Below, one piece after another: positions 34,295 through 43,968 of a DNA stretch of 64,000 nt (positions within the stretch are counted from its first letter, which is position 1; every line of letters begins with the position of its first letter). The DNA lies in assembly GCA_035249305.1 (NCBI GenBank), contig DATFGQ010000113.1, forward strand, positions 17,983 through 81,982. The letters run 5' to 3'. The notes below the pieces were generated by a model that saw nothing but the letters and a program-made list of their open reading frames with translations, did no database searches and was not told the origin of the DNA. The DNA is from DASUNP01 sp035249305. GTDB taxonomy: Bacteria; Acidobacteriota; Blastocatellia; UBA7656. The translations under genes and the position numbers were made by a program.

Positions 34295-37200
34295 ATGAGG
34301 CACCTTCGCAGACTGAAGTCTTTAGTATCGACAATGACGCTGGTGATGCTCTCGGCATCGCTCGTGCCATTGTTTAGCGGGCCGGCTCTGGCGCAGGCCA
34401 CCACAGGGCAGATAAGTGGTACGGTCAACGACCAGACCGGCGCGGTAGTTCCGAACGCCATCGTGGTTGCGAAAAACCAGGCCACGGGCGTCGAAACCCC
34501 TCAATTCAAGACGACCAACGAGGGCATCTACAACATACCCAACCTGAATCCCGGCAGCTACACGCTGACGGTCGAGGCGGCTAACTTCAAGCGCTCCGTC
34601 TTCACGGATGTCGTGGTCAGGCTGGGAGAGACGACGACAATCGATGTAGGGCTTGAGACGGGCGGCGTCACCGAGACCGTCACGATAGTCGCGGGCACCG
34701 AAGAGGTCGTGCAGCGCGACTCTTCGCAAGTGTCGGCGAGCTTCGAGGCCCGAAAGGTCGAAGAGCTGCCGTCGAACGCGGCGGGCGGCGGCATAGACAC
34801 GCTCGCGCTGCTAGCGCCCGGCGTCGTGCCGGGGCTGGCGGGTAATTCCAACGGCACCACGCTGTCGGTCAACGGGAACCGCTCGCGCTCGAACAACTTT
34901 ACGATCGACGGCCAAGACAATAACGACCTGGCCGTGGCGGGCCCTAGCTACTTCGTAGGCAACCAGGACCTGGTCGCAGATTTCCAGGTCATCACCAACA
35001 ACTTCTCGGCGCAGTACGGGCGCAACCAGGGCGCCATCGTCAACATCGTGACCAAGTCGGGCACGAACGATTTTCACGGCTCGGCCTTCTGGTTCCACCG
35101 CGACCAGAAGCTGTTCGACACGCTCACGAACATCGAGCGGCGCAGCGGGCAGGAAGAGGCGCTCCCGTTGCTTTCGAACATCTACGGCTTCACGGTCGGC
35201 GGCCCCGTGTGGAAAGACCGCGCCTTCTTCTTCGGCTCTTTCCAGGGCATCAAGCAGCGCCAGTCGTCGATCGTGCGCGGCAACGCGCTGTCGATACTGG
35301 GTTCGGACCTTCAGAGGCTGAGGGAAACCTTTCCCGGCAACCCGGCGATAGAGCTGCTGGCGAATCAGAGCGCGTTTGCGATCACCGACTTCGGCCTTGT
35401 GCAGCCGAGGACGGACATTCCCAACCCGTTCGACACGATCGTGCTCCCGCTCAACCCACTGCTGCCGGCGACGGGCGCAAACGCCGTCTCGTTTGCGGCG
35501 GCTCAGCCCGAGCGCATATTCAGCACGCCGTTCGACCAGGACGAGTACACGGTCCGCGGCGACGTGAAAGTGAGCGAGGTCGATAACATCTGGGGCAGCT
35601 TCCTCTACCAGGACGGCAACAACAAGAATTTCCTCGCGCTGCTGCCAGACTTCACGCAGCAGTTCGCCAACGGGTTCAGGGGCGACGTGCCCGCTACGAG
35701 CAAGAAGGCGGGCGTGACCTGGAACCGCCAGGTTTCGAGCAACGCGCTCAACAGCCTCTTCTTCTCCTACACAGACCTGCTCGTGCAGTTCGGCGGCGGG
35801 TGCGACCTGGAGACGGTGGGCTGCATACCTGGCATAGCCGACATCAACAGCGCTACCTCGCAGGTGCAGTTCGTCGGCGTGCGCGGCATCGCCACGGGCG
35901 CGCAACTGCTGGTCACGGGCGGCAGCGCGAACTTCCCGCAGGGCCGCTCTGTGAAGGTCTATCAGTTCTCGGATAACCTCTCGCTCACGCGCGGCCGTCA
36001 CCAGTTGATGATAGGCGGCGACGTGCGCCGTCTTGTCAACGAGAGCACGGTGCTCTTTAACTTCAACGGCACGTTCGGCTCGTTCACCCCCGCCCGCCTT
36101 GTTCAGAACAACCCGGGCGCGGTGACGTTCGCCGCCGGGCCGCCGACGATTCAGTACAACGAGACGGACCAGTTCTACTTCATACAGGACGACTGGAAGG
36201 TCAAAGACAACCTGACGCTGAATCTGGGCCTCCGCTACGAGTACACGGGCCAGCCCGTAAACGAGCTTCACAAGCTGACGCTGGACCGTGAGTCGAACCC
36301 GGAGTCGGCCTTCTTCCGCCAGAACATCCCGATCGAGTCGCGCATAGTGCCGAAGACGCAGGCGGACAAGAACAACTTCGCGCCGCGCGTGGGCTTTGCC
36401 TGGACGCCCAGGTTCGGCAACGGCGGGTTCGTAGGCCGGCTGCTCGGCGAAGACGCGACGGTGATCCGCGGCGGCTTCGGCGTCGCCTACGACCCGGCGT
36501 TCTACAACATCCTGATCTTCCTGTCGACGGGCGCGCCGGTCGTCTTCTCAAACACCGTGGGGAATCCGGCCGCGCCGACCGCCGCCAACCCTATACTCTT
36601 CCCGATCCCGAACGCTAACCCGACCGCTGGGACCGTGCAGAGCTTCGCGGAAGCCAACGGCCTGATCACCAGGAACGTTCTCGACCCGCGGCTGCTCACT
36701 CAGTCGGTGCTGCCCGGCGACTTCCACTCGCCTTATTCCGAGCAGTGGTCGTTCGGCATACAGCGCCAGCTCGGCCGCAACAACGTCTTTGAAGTCCGCT
36801 ACCTCGGCACGCACGGCGTCAGCCTCTTCCAGAACGCCGACCGCAACCCGAGAATCGACCGCCTGGTCAACGGCTTCACGCGCGTGGTCGGCGGCGAGGA
36901 GATAGTATTTCCGGGATTCCCGGGCCTCGTGCCGGCGGGCATAACGCCGGTCACCTGCGTCGAGAACCCCGCGACGCGCGACCTCGAAGCCGTGTGCCAG
37001 GGCCGCGTACTCGCGGGCCGCGGCCAGATACTGGAGACGGGCAACAACGGCCAGTCGATCTATCACTCGTTGCAGTCTCGCTACAACGGGCGGCTCTGGA
37101 ATCAGGTGACCCTCGGGTCGAGCTACACCTGGTCGAAGGCGCTCGACACGGCGAGCGAAGTCACATCGCCCGCAGGGACGGCTTCGATCTCGCAGACGCC

Positions 37201-37975
37201 TTTCAACATCACGACCGCCGACCGCAGCTACGCGGCGTTCGACCGCCGCCACGTCTTTTCCGTAAACGGCATCTGGGACATCCCCGCCTTCAAGGAGCAG
37301 AGGGGATTTCTCGGGCGCGCGCTCGGCGGGTGGCAGTTGAACAGCGTCTACCTGATCAGCAGCGGCCGCCGCTTTACGGTCGGCAACGGCTTTAACAACC
37401 AGCTCAACGCGCTGGGCATTCCGGTCTACAGCTCGCAGGTGACCGCCGACCGCTTCCGCCCGTTCTACGGCAACCCGGAGGCGGACCGCTCACAGGTAGG
37501 CATAACCGGGATAGACGCGCTTCTGGGCGCGGCCGCGTTCGGCTGGGACACGACAGGGATTACGCCGACTACGGACCTCTACCTTCTGAATGACCTGAAT
37601 AACGGCCTCGTGACCGCGACGACGCGCGACCGTGTGAAGTTCATTCTCAACGGGCCGGGGTCGACTTTACTCTTCAACAACCCGTACGGCACTGTTCCGC
37701 GCAACAGCGAAGTCGCGCCGCGGATCAACCAGCTCAACGCCGGGTTCTTCAAGAACACGCGCGTGACCGAGCGGTTCACGGTGCAGTTCCGCACGGAGAT
37801 ATTCAACATACTCAACCACGCGCAGCCCGGCTACGGGACGACTTTCGTAAACGAGTCAATCCCCGCAAGCCGCAACGCTGTGAACGCGGGCGTGACGGGC
37901 TTCGGCTTCAATGACTATCAGGACATTGAGATGGCCCGCCGCGTCGTTCAGTTCGGGCTTCGCCTGGTCTTCTAA
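34295..37975 (+). CDS. TonB-dependent receptor, Oar-like
   Basis: The 1226-aa product has a signal peptide (cleavage ALA before Q34), a CarboxypepD_reg-like domain (QISGTVNDQTGAVVPNAIVV), a plug with NFTIDGQDNNDLAVAG and IVNIVTKSGTNDFHGSAFWF, and a long barrel ending in FGLRLVF. ATG 34295 with AAGGAG upstream decides the start. The leader peptide is close to that of the receptor at 49311 (MRHLRRLKSL against MRHFRRLRSL), so these two are probably recent paralogs. It follows the LytS/LytTR pair and precedes a degenerate NtrC-like gene. Confidence 0.93.
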   Translation: MRHLRRLKSLVSTMTLVMLSASLVPLFSGPALAQATTGQISGTVNDQTGAVVPNAIVVAKNQATGVETPQFKTTNEGIYNIPNLNPGSYTLTVEAANFKRSVFTDVVVRLGETTTIDVGLETGGVTETVTIVAGTEEVVQRDSSQVSASFEARKVEELPSNAAGGGIDTLALLAPGVVPGLAGNSNGTTLSVNGNRSRSNNFTIDGQDNNDLAVAGPSYFVGNQDLVADFQVITNNFSAQYGRNQGAIVNIVTKSGTNDFHGSAFWFHRDQKLFDTLTNIERRSGQEEALPLLSNIYGFTVGGPVWKDRAFFFGSFQGIKQRQSSIVRGNALSILGSDLQRLRETFPGNPAIELLANQSAFAITDFGLVQPRTDIPNPFDTIVLPLNPLLPATGANAVSFAAAQPERIFSTPFDQDEYTVRGDVKVSEVDNIWGSFLYQDGNNKNFLALLPDFTQQFANGFRGDVPATSKKAGVTWNRQVSSNALNSLFFSYTDLLVQFGGGCDLETVGCIPGIADINSATSQVQFVGVRGIATGAQLLVTGGSANFPQGRSVKVYQFSDNLSLTRGRHQLMIGGDVRRLVNESTVLFNFNGTFGSFTPARLVQNNPGAVTFAAGPPTIQYNETDQFYFIQDDWKVKDNLTLNLGLRYEYTGQPVNELHKLTLDRESNPESAFFRQNIPIESRIVPKTQADKNNFAPRVGFAWTPRFGNGGFVGRLLGEDATVIRGGFGVAYDPAFYNILIFLSTGAPVVFSNTVGNPAAPTAANPILFPIPNANPTAGTVQSFAEANGLITRNVLDPRLLTQSVLPGDFHSPYSEQWSFGIQRQLGRNNVFEVRYLGTHGVSLFQNADRNPRIDRLVNGFTRVVGGEEIVFPGFPGLVPAGITPVTCVENPATRDLEAVCQGRVLAGRGQILETGNNGQSIYHSLQSRYNGRLWNQVTLGSSYTWSKALDTASEVTSPAGTASISQTPFNITTADRSYAAFDRRHVFSVNGIWDIPAFKEQRGFLGRALGGWQLNSVYLISSGRRFTVGNGFNNQLNALGIPVYSSQVTADRFRPFYGNPEADRSQVGITGIDALLGAAAFGWDTTGITPTTDLYLLNDLNNGLVTATTRDRVKFILNGPGSTLLFNNPYGTVPRNSEVAPRINQLNAGFFKNTRVTERFTVQFRTEIFNILNHAQPGYGTTFVNESIPASRNAVNAGVTGFGFNDYQDIEMARRVVQFGLRLVF

Positions 37976-38000
37976 CAGGTGTGACCCGGAACGGCAGAGT

Positions 38001-38032
38001 GAATGGGGGGAGGCAACCCTCTCCCCATTCTT
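38001..38032 (+). terminator. Hairpin after the receptor at 34295
   Basis: GAATGGGGGGAGG (38001-38013) pairs with CCTCTCCCCATTC (38018-38030) with one G-U wobble and a CAAC loop, followed by only TT. The weak T tract suggests partial termination before the next gene. Confidence 0.5.
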
Positions 38033-38052
38033 AACAACGAAAGGATGTGCGC

Positions 38053-39072
38053 ATGCAAGTTTATAAACACAGCTTCGCCGGCGTAGAGACGGAGCTCGAC
38101 CGCCGCGTCGAGCCCGTGACATCAGCCCTGATCCGCGAGCAGTTGATAGGCGTAAGCGCATGGGCGGACCGCGCACGCGCGGCCGTCGCCGCGCACGCAG
38201 CGCACGACAACACGGTCGTCCTGGAGGGCGCGCCGGGGGCGGGCAAGAAGTTCCTGGCCCGCTTGATTCACGATTCGAGCGCGCGATTCGAGCAGCCGTT
38301 CGTGGCCTTCTCCTGCCGCGAGGTCTCGTCCGAATCCGTAGAGGCGGCTCTGTTCGGCTCGCTGCGCGCGGCGGGCCTGGTGCAGACGGGACTGATCCAG
38401 GCGCTCGGCGCGGGCACGCTCTACATAAACGGCGTGACGAGCTTTACGCCGTCTTTGAAGGCGAAGGTCGCGCGTTTGATCGAGTACAGAGAGTTCTGCC
38501 CGGCGGGCTCGGACTCAGTCAGGTACGCAGACGTGCGAGTGATCATAGGGTCGAGCGAGCCGACCGTAGCCGCTTTTGAGAGAAGCGATTCCGAATCGCT
38601 CCGCCGCGCGGTCATAGACAGGCTGGTCATACCGCGCCTCTACCACCGCCCCGCCGACGTTGAGCCGCTGAGCAGCCATTTCGCGGCGGAGTTCTGCCGC
38701 CAATTGAACAAAGAGCGGCGAGAGATCGCCGACGAAGTGATCGCGGTGCTGACGCGCTACGACTGGCCCGGCAACGTGAGCGAGCTGAAGCGAGTGATCT
38801 TCAAAATGATTGAGCGGTCGAAGCCCGCGGCATTAGACGCGTCGCTGCTGCCCGCGCACCTTTCGCGCGCGCCGGTCGCGCCGCGCGCCATCCCCGTGTC
38901 GGGCATAGACCTGACCGGCGAGGTGGAGCAGTTCGAGATAGCGCTGCTGAGCGAGGCGCTCCGTCAGTGTCGCGGGGTCCAGAACAAGGCCGCGCAGCTT
39001 CTGGGGATCAAGCCGACGACCTTGAACATGAAGCTGATGCGATTCGGTATAAACGTCTCGCAGTTCAAGTAA
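38053..39072 (+). CDS. Degenerate sigma-54-activator-like (NtrC family) regulator with Fis-type HTH
   Basis: The 339-aa product has the AAA+ core of bacterial enhancer-binding proteins and a C-terminal Fis-type helix-turn-helix (LRQCRGVQNKAAQLLGI, then KPTTLNMKLMRFGI). Walker A is intact (LEGAPGAGKKFLARL). The sigma-54-contacting GAFTGA loop is absent: after EAALFGSLRAAGLVQTG the chain goes straight on. The Walker B acidic pair is replaced (GTLYINGVTSF where family members read TLFLDEI). It therefore probably does not activate sigma-54 and may act as a DNA-binding repressor. ATG 38053 has AAAGGA upstream. It sits 77 bp after a TonB receptor gene. Confidence 0.82.
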   Translation: MQVYKHSFAGVETELDRRVEPVTSALIREQLIGVSAWADRARAAVAAHAAHDNTVVLEGAPGAGKKFLARLIHDSSARFEQPFVAFSCREVSSESVEAALFGSLRAAGLVQTGLIQALGAGTLYINGVTSFTPSLKAKVARLIEYREFCPAGSDSVRYADVRVIIGSSEPTVAAFERSDSESLRRAVIDRLVIPRLYHRPADVEPLSSHFAAEFCRQLNKERREIADEVIAVLTRYDWPGNVSELKRVIFKMIERSKPAALDASLLPAHLSRAPVAPRAIPVSGIDLTGEVEQFEIALLSEALRQCRGVQNKAAQLLGIKPTTLNMKLMRFGINVSQFK

Positions 39073-39076
39073 TCAT

Positions 39077-39166
39077 TTTGGAGTGCTGCGACTTGTCGCA
39101 GCTTTTGTTTTAGGAGAGGCCGTAATGGCTAACACAAAAGCGGTGACAAGTCACCGCACTCCGAAA
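39077..39166. mobile_element. MITE-like palindromic element, copy 2 (about 90 bp)
   Basis: It matches the element at 21808-21896 with only a few changes (left end TTTGGAGTGCTGCGACTTG, right end ACCGCACTCCGAA), in the same orientation. It lies in the gap between the convergent genes at 38053 and 39178. The central AGGAGAGGCCGTAATGGC keeps a ribosome-binding-site-like ATG as in copy 1. Confidence 0.75.
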
Positions 39167-39177
39167 GAAAGGCACGG

Positions 39178-39723
39178 TCATCCGCGGTATAACCTCCCCT
39201 CCTGATTCTCTCTGTGATGCTCGAATAACGCTCGCTCTACGTCCCGCACCGAGACGTTAAACTTGCGCGCCCAGTATCTCAGCCGCTCAAGAAACTCAAG
39301 CCAGTTCTCTGATGAAAAGCCTACGCCCGACGCGCGGGTTGCGACCGCCCCGTAATGGTAAAGCACTTGCCACACTCTTATATCGATCACGCCATAATCT
39401 TGCGGGTCTGTTAAGGTGAGGATGGCTGAAGCCGTCGGAACGCCTACGCCTTTCAGCTTTGTGAGCAGCTCGACCCTCTGCTTTTCACACTTCGCGGCAA
39501 AGAGCTCGATAGAGGCCCTTCGTATCTGTGCGCCTGAGTTCGATTCATAGAGCCGGCGCGGGCGCGGGCTTTTCCAACTGCACATGGCGAGAAACTCAAG
39601 CTTATTGAAATAGGCGCGCTGCTTGATGTGGCTCAGCTTGTCGATTAAATCAGTGGCCGGGTCAGGGGTTCTTCGAAGACGCTGCTCAAGAACTTTATCG
39701 ATGCTTGAATCCCTGTTCTTCAT
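39178..39723 (-). CDS. HhH-GPD-like (DNA glycosylase fold) protein
   Basis: The 181-aa product has a helix-hairpin-helix stretch LLTKLKGVGVPTASAILTLT followed by the YGVIDIRVWQVLYHYG segment, where glycosylases carry their catalytic Asp. The layout resembles the HhH-GPD superfamily (endonuclease III, OGG-type), but the protein lacks a complete second domain and an iron-sulfur cluster motif. It could be a base-excision or DNA-binding protein. Substrate is unknown. No clear ribosome binding site is seen before the ATG. Confidence 0.65.
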   Translation of the reverse strand: MKNRDSSIDKVLEQRLRRTPDPATDLIDKLSHIKQRAYFNKLEFLAMCSWKSPRPRRLYESNSGAQIRRASIELFAAKCEKQRVELLTKLKGVGVPTASAILTLTDPQDYGVIDIRVWQVLYHYGAVATRASGVGFSSENWLEFLERLRYWARKFNVSVRDVERALFEHHRENQEGRLYRG

Positions 39724-39792
39724 GAGGGAGTTGAAAAGAATTTGTAAGGGCAGCCCTCGCGGCTGCCCCTACGATATTTGTCATCAGGGCTC

Positions 39793-40227
39793 TTACGAGA
39801 GCTTGGAGGCCACCTCGTCGGTGTCTTCTCCGCTCACCACGGCGCAGCCCCCGACGATGATGCCCGCTTGCCAGGTGAAGTCATCGCCCGACGGCGTCCC
39901 GATGATGTAGACGCGCGTTACTTCCTCCTGCTGGCTGAAGACGGTAGCCTTGCTCTGGCCCGTAAACATGAATGCGACCTTACCGGCCAGGCCCTCGGCA
40001 AACATCTTCATTGGCGAAGCGGCCTGGAAATTATTCTCCGCGTCGGTCGTCACGTAGACAGTGCCGTTCCAGTTCCCGCCCTCGTATCTCACCTGCGACA
40101 GGTCGAACGGGATGCTGAAGGAATTGCCCTGTTGAATCTGGGTCCCCACGTTGCCGGAACAGGGCTGATAGAGGGCCGTAAAGTCCAACACTACTTTCGG
40201 CGGAAGATTTCCCACATTTGAGCTCAT
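39793..40227 (-). CDS. Hypothetical protein, 144 aa
   Basis: The ORF starts at an ATG with AGGAGA upstream, which supports it being real. The product is uncharged and beta-rich, with PPKVVLDFTALYQPCSGN, NWNGTVYVTTDAENNFQA, a hydrophobic GLAGKVAFMFTGQSKATVF, and IIVGGCAVVSGEDTDEV. There are two cysteines but no signal peptide. I recognise no family. Confidence 0.55.
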   Translation of the reverse strand: MSSNVGNLPPKVVLDFTALYQPCSGNVGTQIQQGNSFSIPFDLSQVRYEGGNWNGTVYVTTDAENNFQAASPMKMFAEGLAGKVAFMFTGQSKATVFSQQEEVTRVYIIGTPSGDDFTWQAGIIVGGCAVVSGEDTDEVASKLS

Positions 40228-40354
40228 GTCTCTTCTCCTAATCGATAGATTTAAGGTAAAGCAGGCTACACTCTATCATGCCTGTCAACGCCGGGCTTTC
40301 TTTTTTGAGGCGAGCGACTGACATGCTTTTAGGCCGATCCGTCCCTCGGTTACG

Positions 40355-40380
40355 CGGCTTCATCCCAAAAGCGTTCTCAC
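40355..40380 (+). promoter_or_regulatory. Upstream motif shared with the receptor at 49311
   Basis: GCTTCATCCCAAAA followed after two bases by GTTCT occurs here, about 117 bp before the receptor at 40497, and again at 49086-49106, 205 bp before the receptor at 49311. The exact role is unknown; it could be a shared regulator site or a conserved leader element. Confidence 0.45.
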
Positions 40381-40496
40381 CCCTTCAACCGGGGCCTAAA
40401 CTTGATGTCACCAGCTAAGTGTATCAGCCCGTTGCTTGACCTCCCGGTCATTCCGCTGGCCGGGGGCAGAAGCGCTAAACCTATTTTGGAGGCACC

Positions 40497-43400
40497 ATGA
40501 GAAGAAGTTTAAGAAAGCTAAACCGCGCGCTGGTCTTTCTGATCATGCTCGCGATGGTAGCGCCGGTATCCGCGCAAGGGACTACCGACGGCACGATCGC
40601 AGGCACGGTTCAGGACCCGCAAGGCGCGGTCGTAGCGGGCGCGAAGGTTACCGCGCGTAACAACGCGACCGCCCAGACTTTTACAACGCAGTCGGCCGAC
40701 AACGGCACGTTCCGGCTGAACAACGTCCCCGTAGGCAGCTACACGCTCACGATCGAAGCCGCGAGCTTCAAGACCTACTCGAACCCTGACCTCCAGGTCC
40801 AGTTGAACAAGGTCACAGACCTTGTGGCCAACCTTGAGCCCGGCGCTGTGTCGGAGGTCGTCACTGTAACGGGCGGGGCGGCGGCGGAGCTTGTCGAGAC
40901 TACCACATCGCAGCTCGGCAAGAACTTCGAGGACCGCAAAGTCATAGAGCTGCCCATCGGGCAGGACGTAAACTCGCTCGCGCTGCTTTCGCCCAACGTC
41001 GTCACGAACGGCGCGGGCGTCACAGGCCAGGGCGGGGCCGTGGGCGGCAATCGCCCGCGCAATAACTCGTTCAACCTCGACGGCATAGACAACAACGACA
41101 TAAGCCTCACCGGGCCGCAGATCGCCCCCATACAGGACGCCGTTAAAGAGTTCACGATCTTAACGAATCAGTTCACGGCCGAGTTCGGCCACTCGTCGGC
41201 GGGCCAGTTCAACACGATCACCAAGAGCGGCACCAACGCGCTCCACGGCGACCTGTGGTGGTACAACATCAACAAGCATTTCCGCTCGCTCGACCACCGC
41301 TTCAAAGAGCAGATAGCCGCCGGCGCGCAGCCCGACCGCAGGCCGCGCGACGACTTCAACCGCATAGGCGGCGACGTGGGCGGGCCGATACTGAAAGACA
41401 AGCTCTTCTACTTCGGCGCGTTCCAGTACCAGACGCGCGGCCAGGCGGGCTCGACCTTGACGTTCGGCGCCCCGACGGCCGAAGGCTTCTCAAGGCTCGC
41501 GGGGTTGAGCGATGTGAGCCCCTTCACGCTGAACCTGCTCCGAACGCACGTGCAGCCCGCGGCTGCGGCGACGGGCACCATCAACGTGTTCGGCGAAGAT
41601 ATTCCCACGGGGCAGTTGCTCGTGTTGATCCCCAACTTCTTCAACCTGTACCAGTGGCATGCGAACATCGATTACAACCATTCGGACAGCGATCGAATCT
41701 ACGGCCGGTTCTTTTACGACCGCACGCGCGCGCCGCTCGTAGGCTCGCCCGGTCCTGAGTTCACCGGCGCGCAGGGGACAGACAACCGTCTGTTTTCGAT
41801 CACGCACAACCACAACTTTTCGTCGAACCTGATCAACGAGCTCCGCCTGGGCTACCGCCGGCAGGTCACGTCGTTCAACGTGCCGCTCGAGTTTTCCGAT
41901 TTCCCAGGCCAGTTCCCCAACATCAACATAGACGAGCTGGGGCTGATCATCGGCCCGAACAGCAACTCGCCGCAGGGCGGCACGACGAACGTCTACCAGA
42001 TCGCTAATAACCTGAGCTGGACGAAGGGCGCTCACCAGATGAAGTTCGGCGTCGACTTCCGCGACGCGATCGCGCCGGGAGATTTTCTCCCGCGCTCGCG
42101 CGGCGAATACTCATACCAGACGCTCGAAGATTTCCTCTCGGACCTCAAGCCCGCAACGCCCGGCTCCAACGGGTTGCTGCGCGGCGTGGGATCGGGCTTC
42201 TTCGCGGGCAACCAGTGGGCGATCTACCCGTTCTTCCAGGACGACTTCAAGCTGAGGCCGAACCTGACGCTGAACTTAGGGCTCCGCTACGAGTACACGT
42301 CGAACGCTCGCGACGCGAGCCTGCAAAACCTCAATGCCATCTCCAACGTCCCGGCCAACGACCCCATACTCCAGCAGATCCGCCAGGAGACGGGGGTAAA
42401 CATATTCCCCGAAGGCATAGAGTTCCGCACGCCCAAGACGGACAAGAACAATTTTGCTCCGCGCTTGGGGTTTGCGTGGGCGCCCGATTTTCAGTCCGGG
42501 TGGATGCACAAGATATTCGGCAACGCCGGCCAGTCGTCTATCCGCGGCGGCTTCGCGATAGCGCATGACGTGCTGTTCCAGAACCTCGTCCTGCTGCAAC
42601 TGCCCCCGCAACTTCAATCCGAAATCGACGCCACGTCGGGCAGCGGCGGCATATTCGGCAACGACGTGCGGTTCCTTGAGACGGGCGGCATACCTTCGGG
42701 CGGCCCCGTAGATCCGGCGCTGTTTACCGACCGGGAGTTGGCCCGCGCGCTGACGGGTTCCTACATAATCGACACGCAGACTCCTTACACCATCTCCTGG
42801 TCTCTTGCCTACCAGCGAGAGTTCTTGCAGAACTGGTCTGTGGAGATGCGATACCTGGGCACGCGCGGCGTGCACCTGTTCATGCAGTCGCGGTTCAACG
42901 GCGGCGTGCCGCCCTCGTTCAACCTGCCGACCTTCTTCAACGCGTCGGAGATCCCCTCCCGCGCGAGTTTGAGAAACCTTCCGTCGCAGCAAGACTTCTT
43001 AGACGCGCGGCGGAGACTGCTTGAGCCGTTAGGGTTCCTGTCGAGCTTCACGGCCTTCCCGGCGCAGGGCAACTCGATCTACCATGGCGGGTCCGTCAAC
43101 ATACGGCGAAGGCTTTCGGGGGGATTTTCGGTGGACGGCTCGTATACCTGGAGCCGCACGATAGACGATTCGACCAACGAGCTGTTCACAAGCTCTGTCA
43201 ATCCTCGCCGCGCGCAGGACTTCTTCGACCGCAGGAACGACCGCGCCGAATCCGTCCTGAGCCGCCCGCACCGGCTGGCGATCGGGTGGATCTGGGAAGT
43301 GCCGTTTTATAAGAACGCGCGCGGCTTCCTCGGTCAGGCGCTTGGCAACTGGCAGATCAGCGGCGTCTATCAAGCAGAGAGCGGTCAGCCTTACGACGCT

Positions 43401-43931
43401 CTGAGCTTCAACGACGCCAACGGCAACTTTGACGCGGCCGGCGACCGCACGGTCTTCAATGCCGCGGGCGACATCGGCCGAGGCACTGACGTGAACTGGG
43501 TGACCAGGACCGGGCAGATCGTAGAGCGCGACTCTGTAGACCCGAGCGAAGTCGTAGGCTACATCGCCGTAGACCCGAACGCCGCGTTCGTCTTCGCCGA
43601 CACGGGCGCGCGCGCAAACGCGGGCCGCAACGTGCTCCGCGCGCCTGGGCTCAACAACTGGGACCTCGCGCTGTTCAAGCGGTTCCCGATCACAGAGAAT
43701 CACCGGCTGGAGTTCCGCGCGGAGATGTACAACGCGTTCAACCACCCTCAGTTCGTCATAGACGACCCGTTCGCGCTCGACTTCGTCAACGTCCGCAGCG
43801 CGGACTTCCAGAACAAGCGGTTGTTCAGCGGCAACCCATACGGCACCATCCCCACCTTCGGGTTGATAACGAACCCGCTCGCAAGCGGCAACCCGCGAGT
43901 GATCCAGATGGTCTTGAGGTATAGCTTCTAA
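40497..43931 (+). CDS. TonB-dependent receptor, Oar-like
   Basis: The 1144-aa product has a signal peptide (LVFLIMLAMVAPVSAQ), a CarboxypepD_reg-like domain (TIAGTVQDPQGAVVAGAKVT), a plug with SFNLDGIDNNDISLTG and FNTITKSGTNALHGDLWW, and a barrel ending in QMVLRYSF. The final aromatic residue and the normal length support an intact outer-membrane channel. GGAGG stands before the ATG. The substrate cannot be told. A strong terminator follows at 43969. Confidence 0.93.
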   Translation: MRRSLRKLNRALVFLIMLAMVAPVSAQGTTDGTIAGTVQDPQGAVVAGAKVTARNNATAQTFTTQSADNGTFRLNNVPVGSYTLTIEAASFKTYSNPDLQVQLNKVTDLVANLEPGAVSEVVTVTGGAAAELVETTTSQLGKNFEDRKVIELPIGQDVNSLALLSPNVVTNGAGVTGQGGAVGGNRPRNNSFNLDGIDNNDISLTGPQIAPIQDAVKEFTILTNQFTAEFGHSSAGQFNTITKSGTNALHGDLWWYNINKHFRSLDHRFKEQIAAGAQPDRRPRDDFNRIGGDVGGPILKDKLFYFGAFQYQTRGQAGSTLTFGAPTAEGFSRLAGLSDVSPFTLNLLRTHVQPAAAATGTINVFGEDIPTGQLLVLIPNFFNLYQWHANIDYNHSDSDRIYGRFFYDRTRAPLVGSPGPEFTGAQGTDNRLFSITHNHNFSSNLINELRLGYRRQVTSFNVPLEFSDFPGQFPNINIDELGLIIGPNSNSPQGGTTNVYQIANNLSWTKGAHQMKFGVDFRDAIAPGDFLPRSRGEYSYQTLEDFLSDLKPATPGSNGLLRGVGSGFFAGNQWAIYPFFQDDFKLRPNLTLNLGLRYEYTSNARDASLQNLNAISNVPANDPILQQIRQETGVNIFPEGIEFRTPKTDKNNFAPRLGFAWAPDFQSGWMHKIFGNAGQSSIRGGFAIAHDVLFQNLVLLQLPPQLQSEIDATSGSGGIFGNDVRFLETGGIPSGGPVDPALFTDRELARALTGSYIIDTQTPYTISWSLAYQREFLQNWSVEMRYLGTRGVHLFMQSRFNGGVPPSFNLPTFFNASEIPSRASLRNLPSQQDFLDARRRLLEPLGFLSSFTAFPAQGNSIYHGGSVNIRRRLSGGFSVDGSYTWSRTIDDSTNELFTSSVNPRRAQDFFDRRNDRAESVLSRPHRLAIGWIWEVPFYKNARGFLGQALGNWQISGVYQAESGQPYDALSFNDANGNFDAAGDRTVFNAAGDIGRGTDVNWVTRTGQIVERDSVDPSEVVGYIAVDPNAAFVFADTGARANAGRNVLRAPGLNNWDLALFKRFPITENHRLEFRAEMYNAFNHPQFVIDDPFALDFVNVRSADFQNKRLFSGNPYGTIPTFGLITNPLASGNPRVIQMVLRYSF

Positions 43932-43968
43932 AGGTTTCCTGTCTGATGTAATGCCCTCACTATGCATG

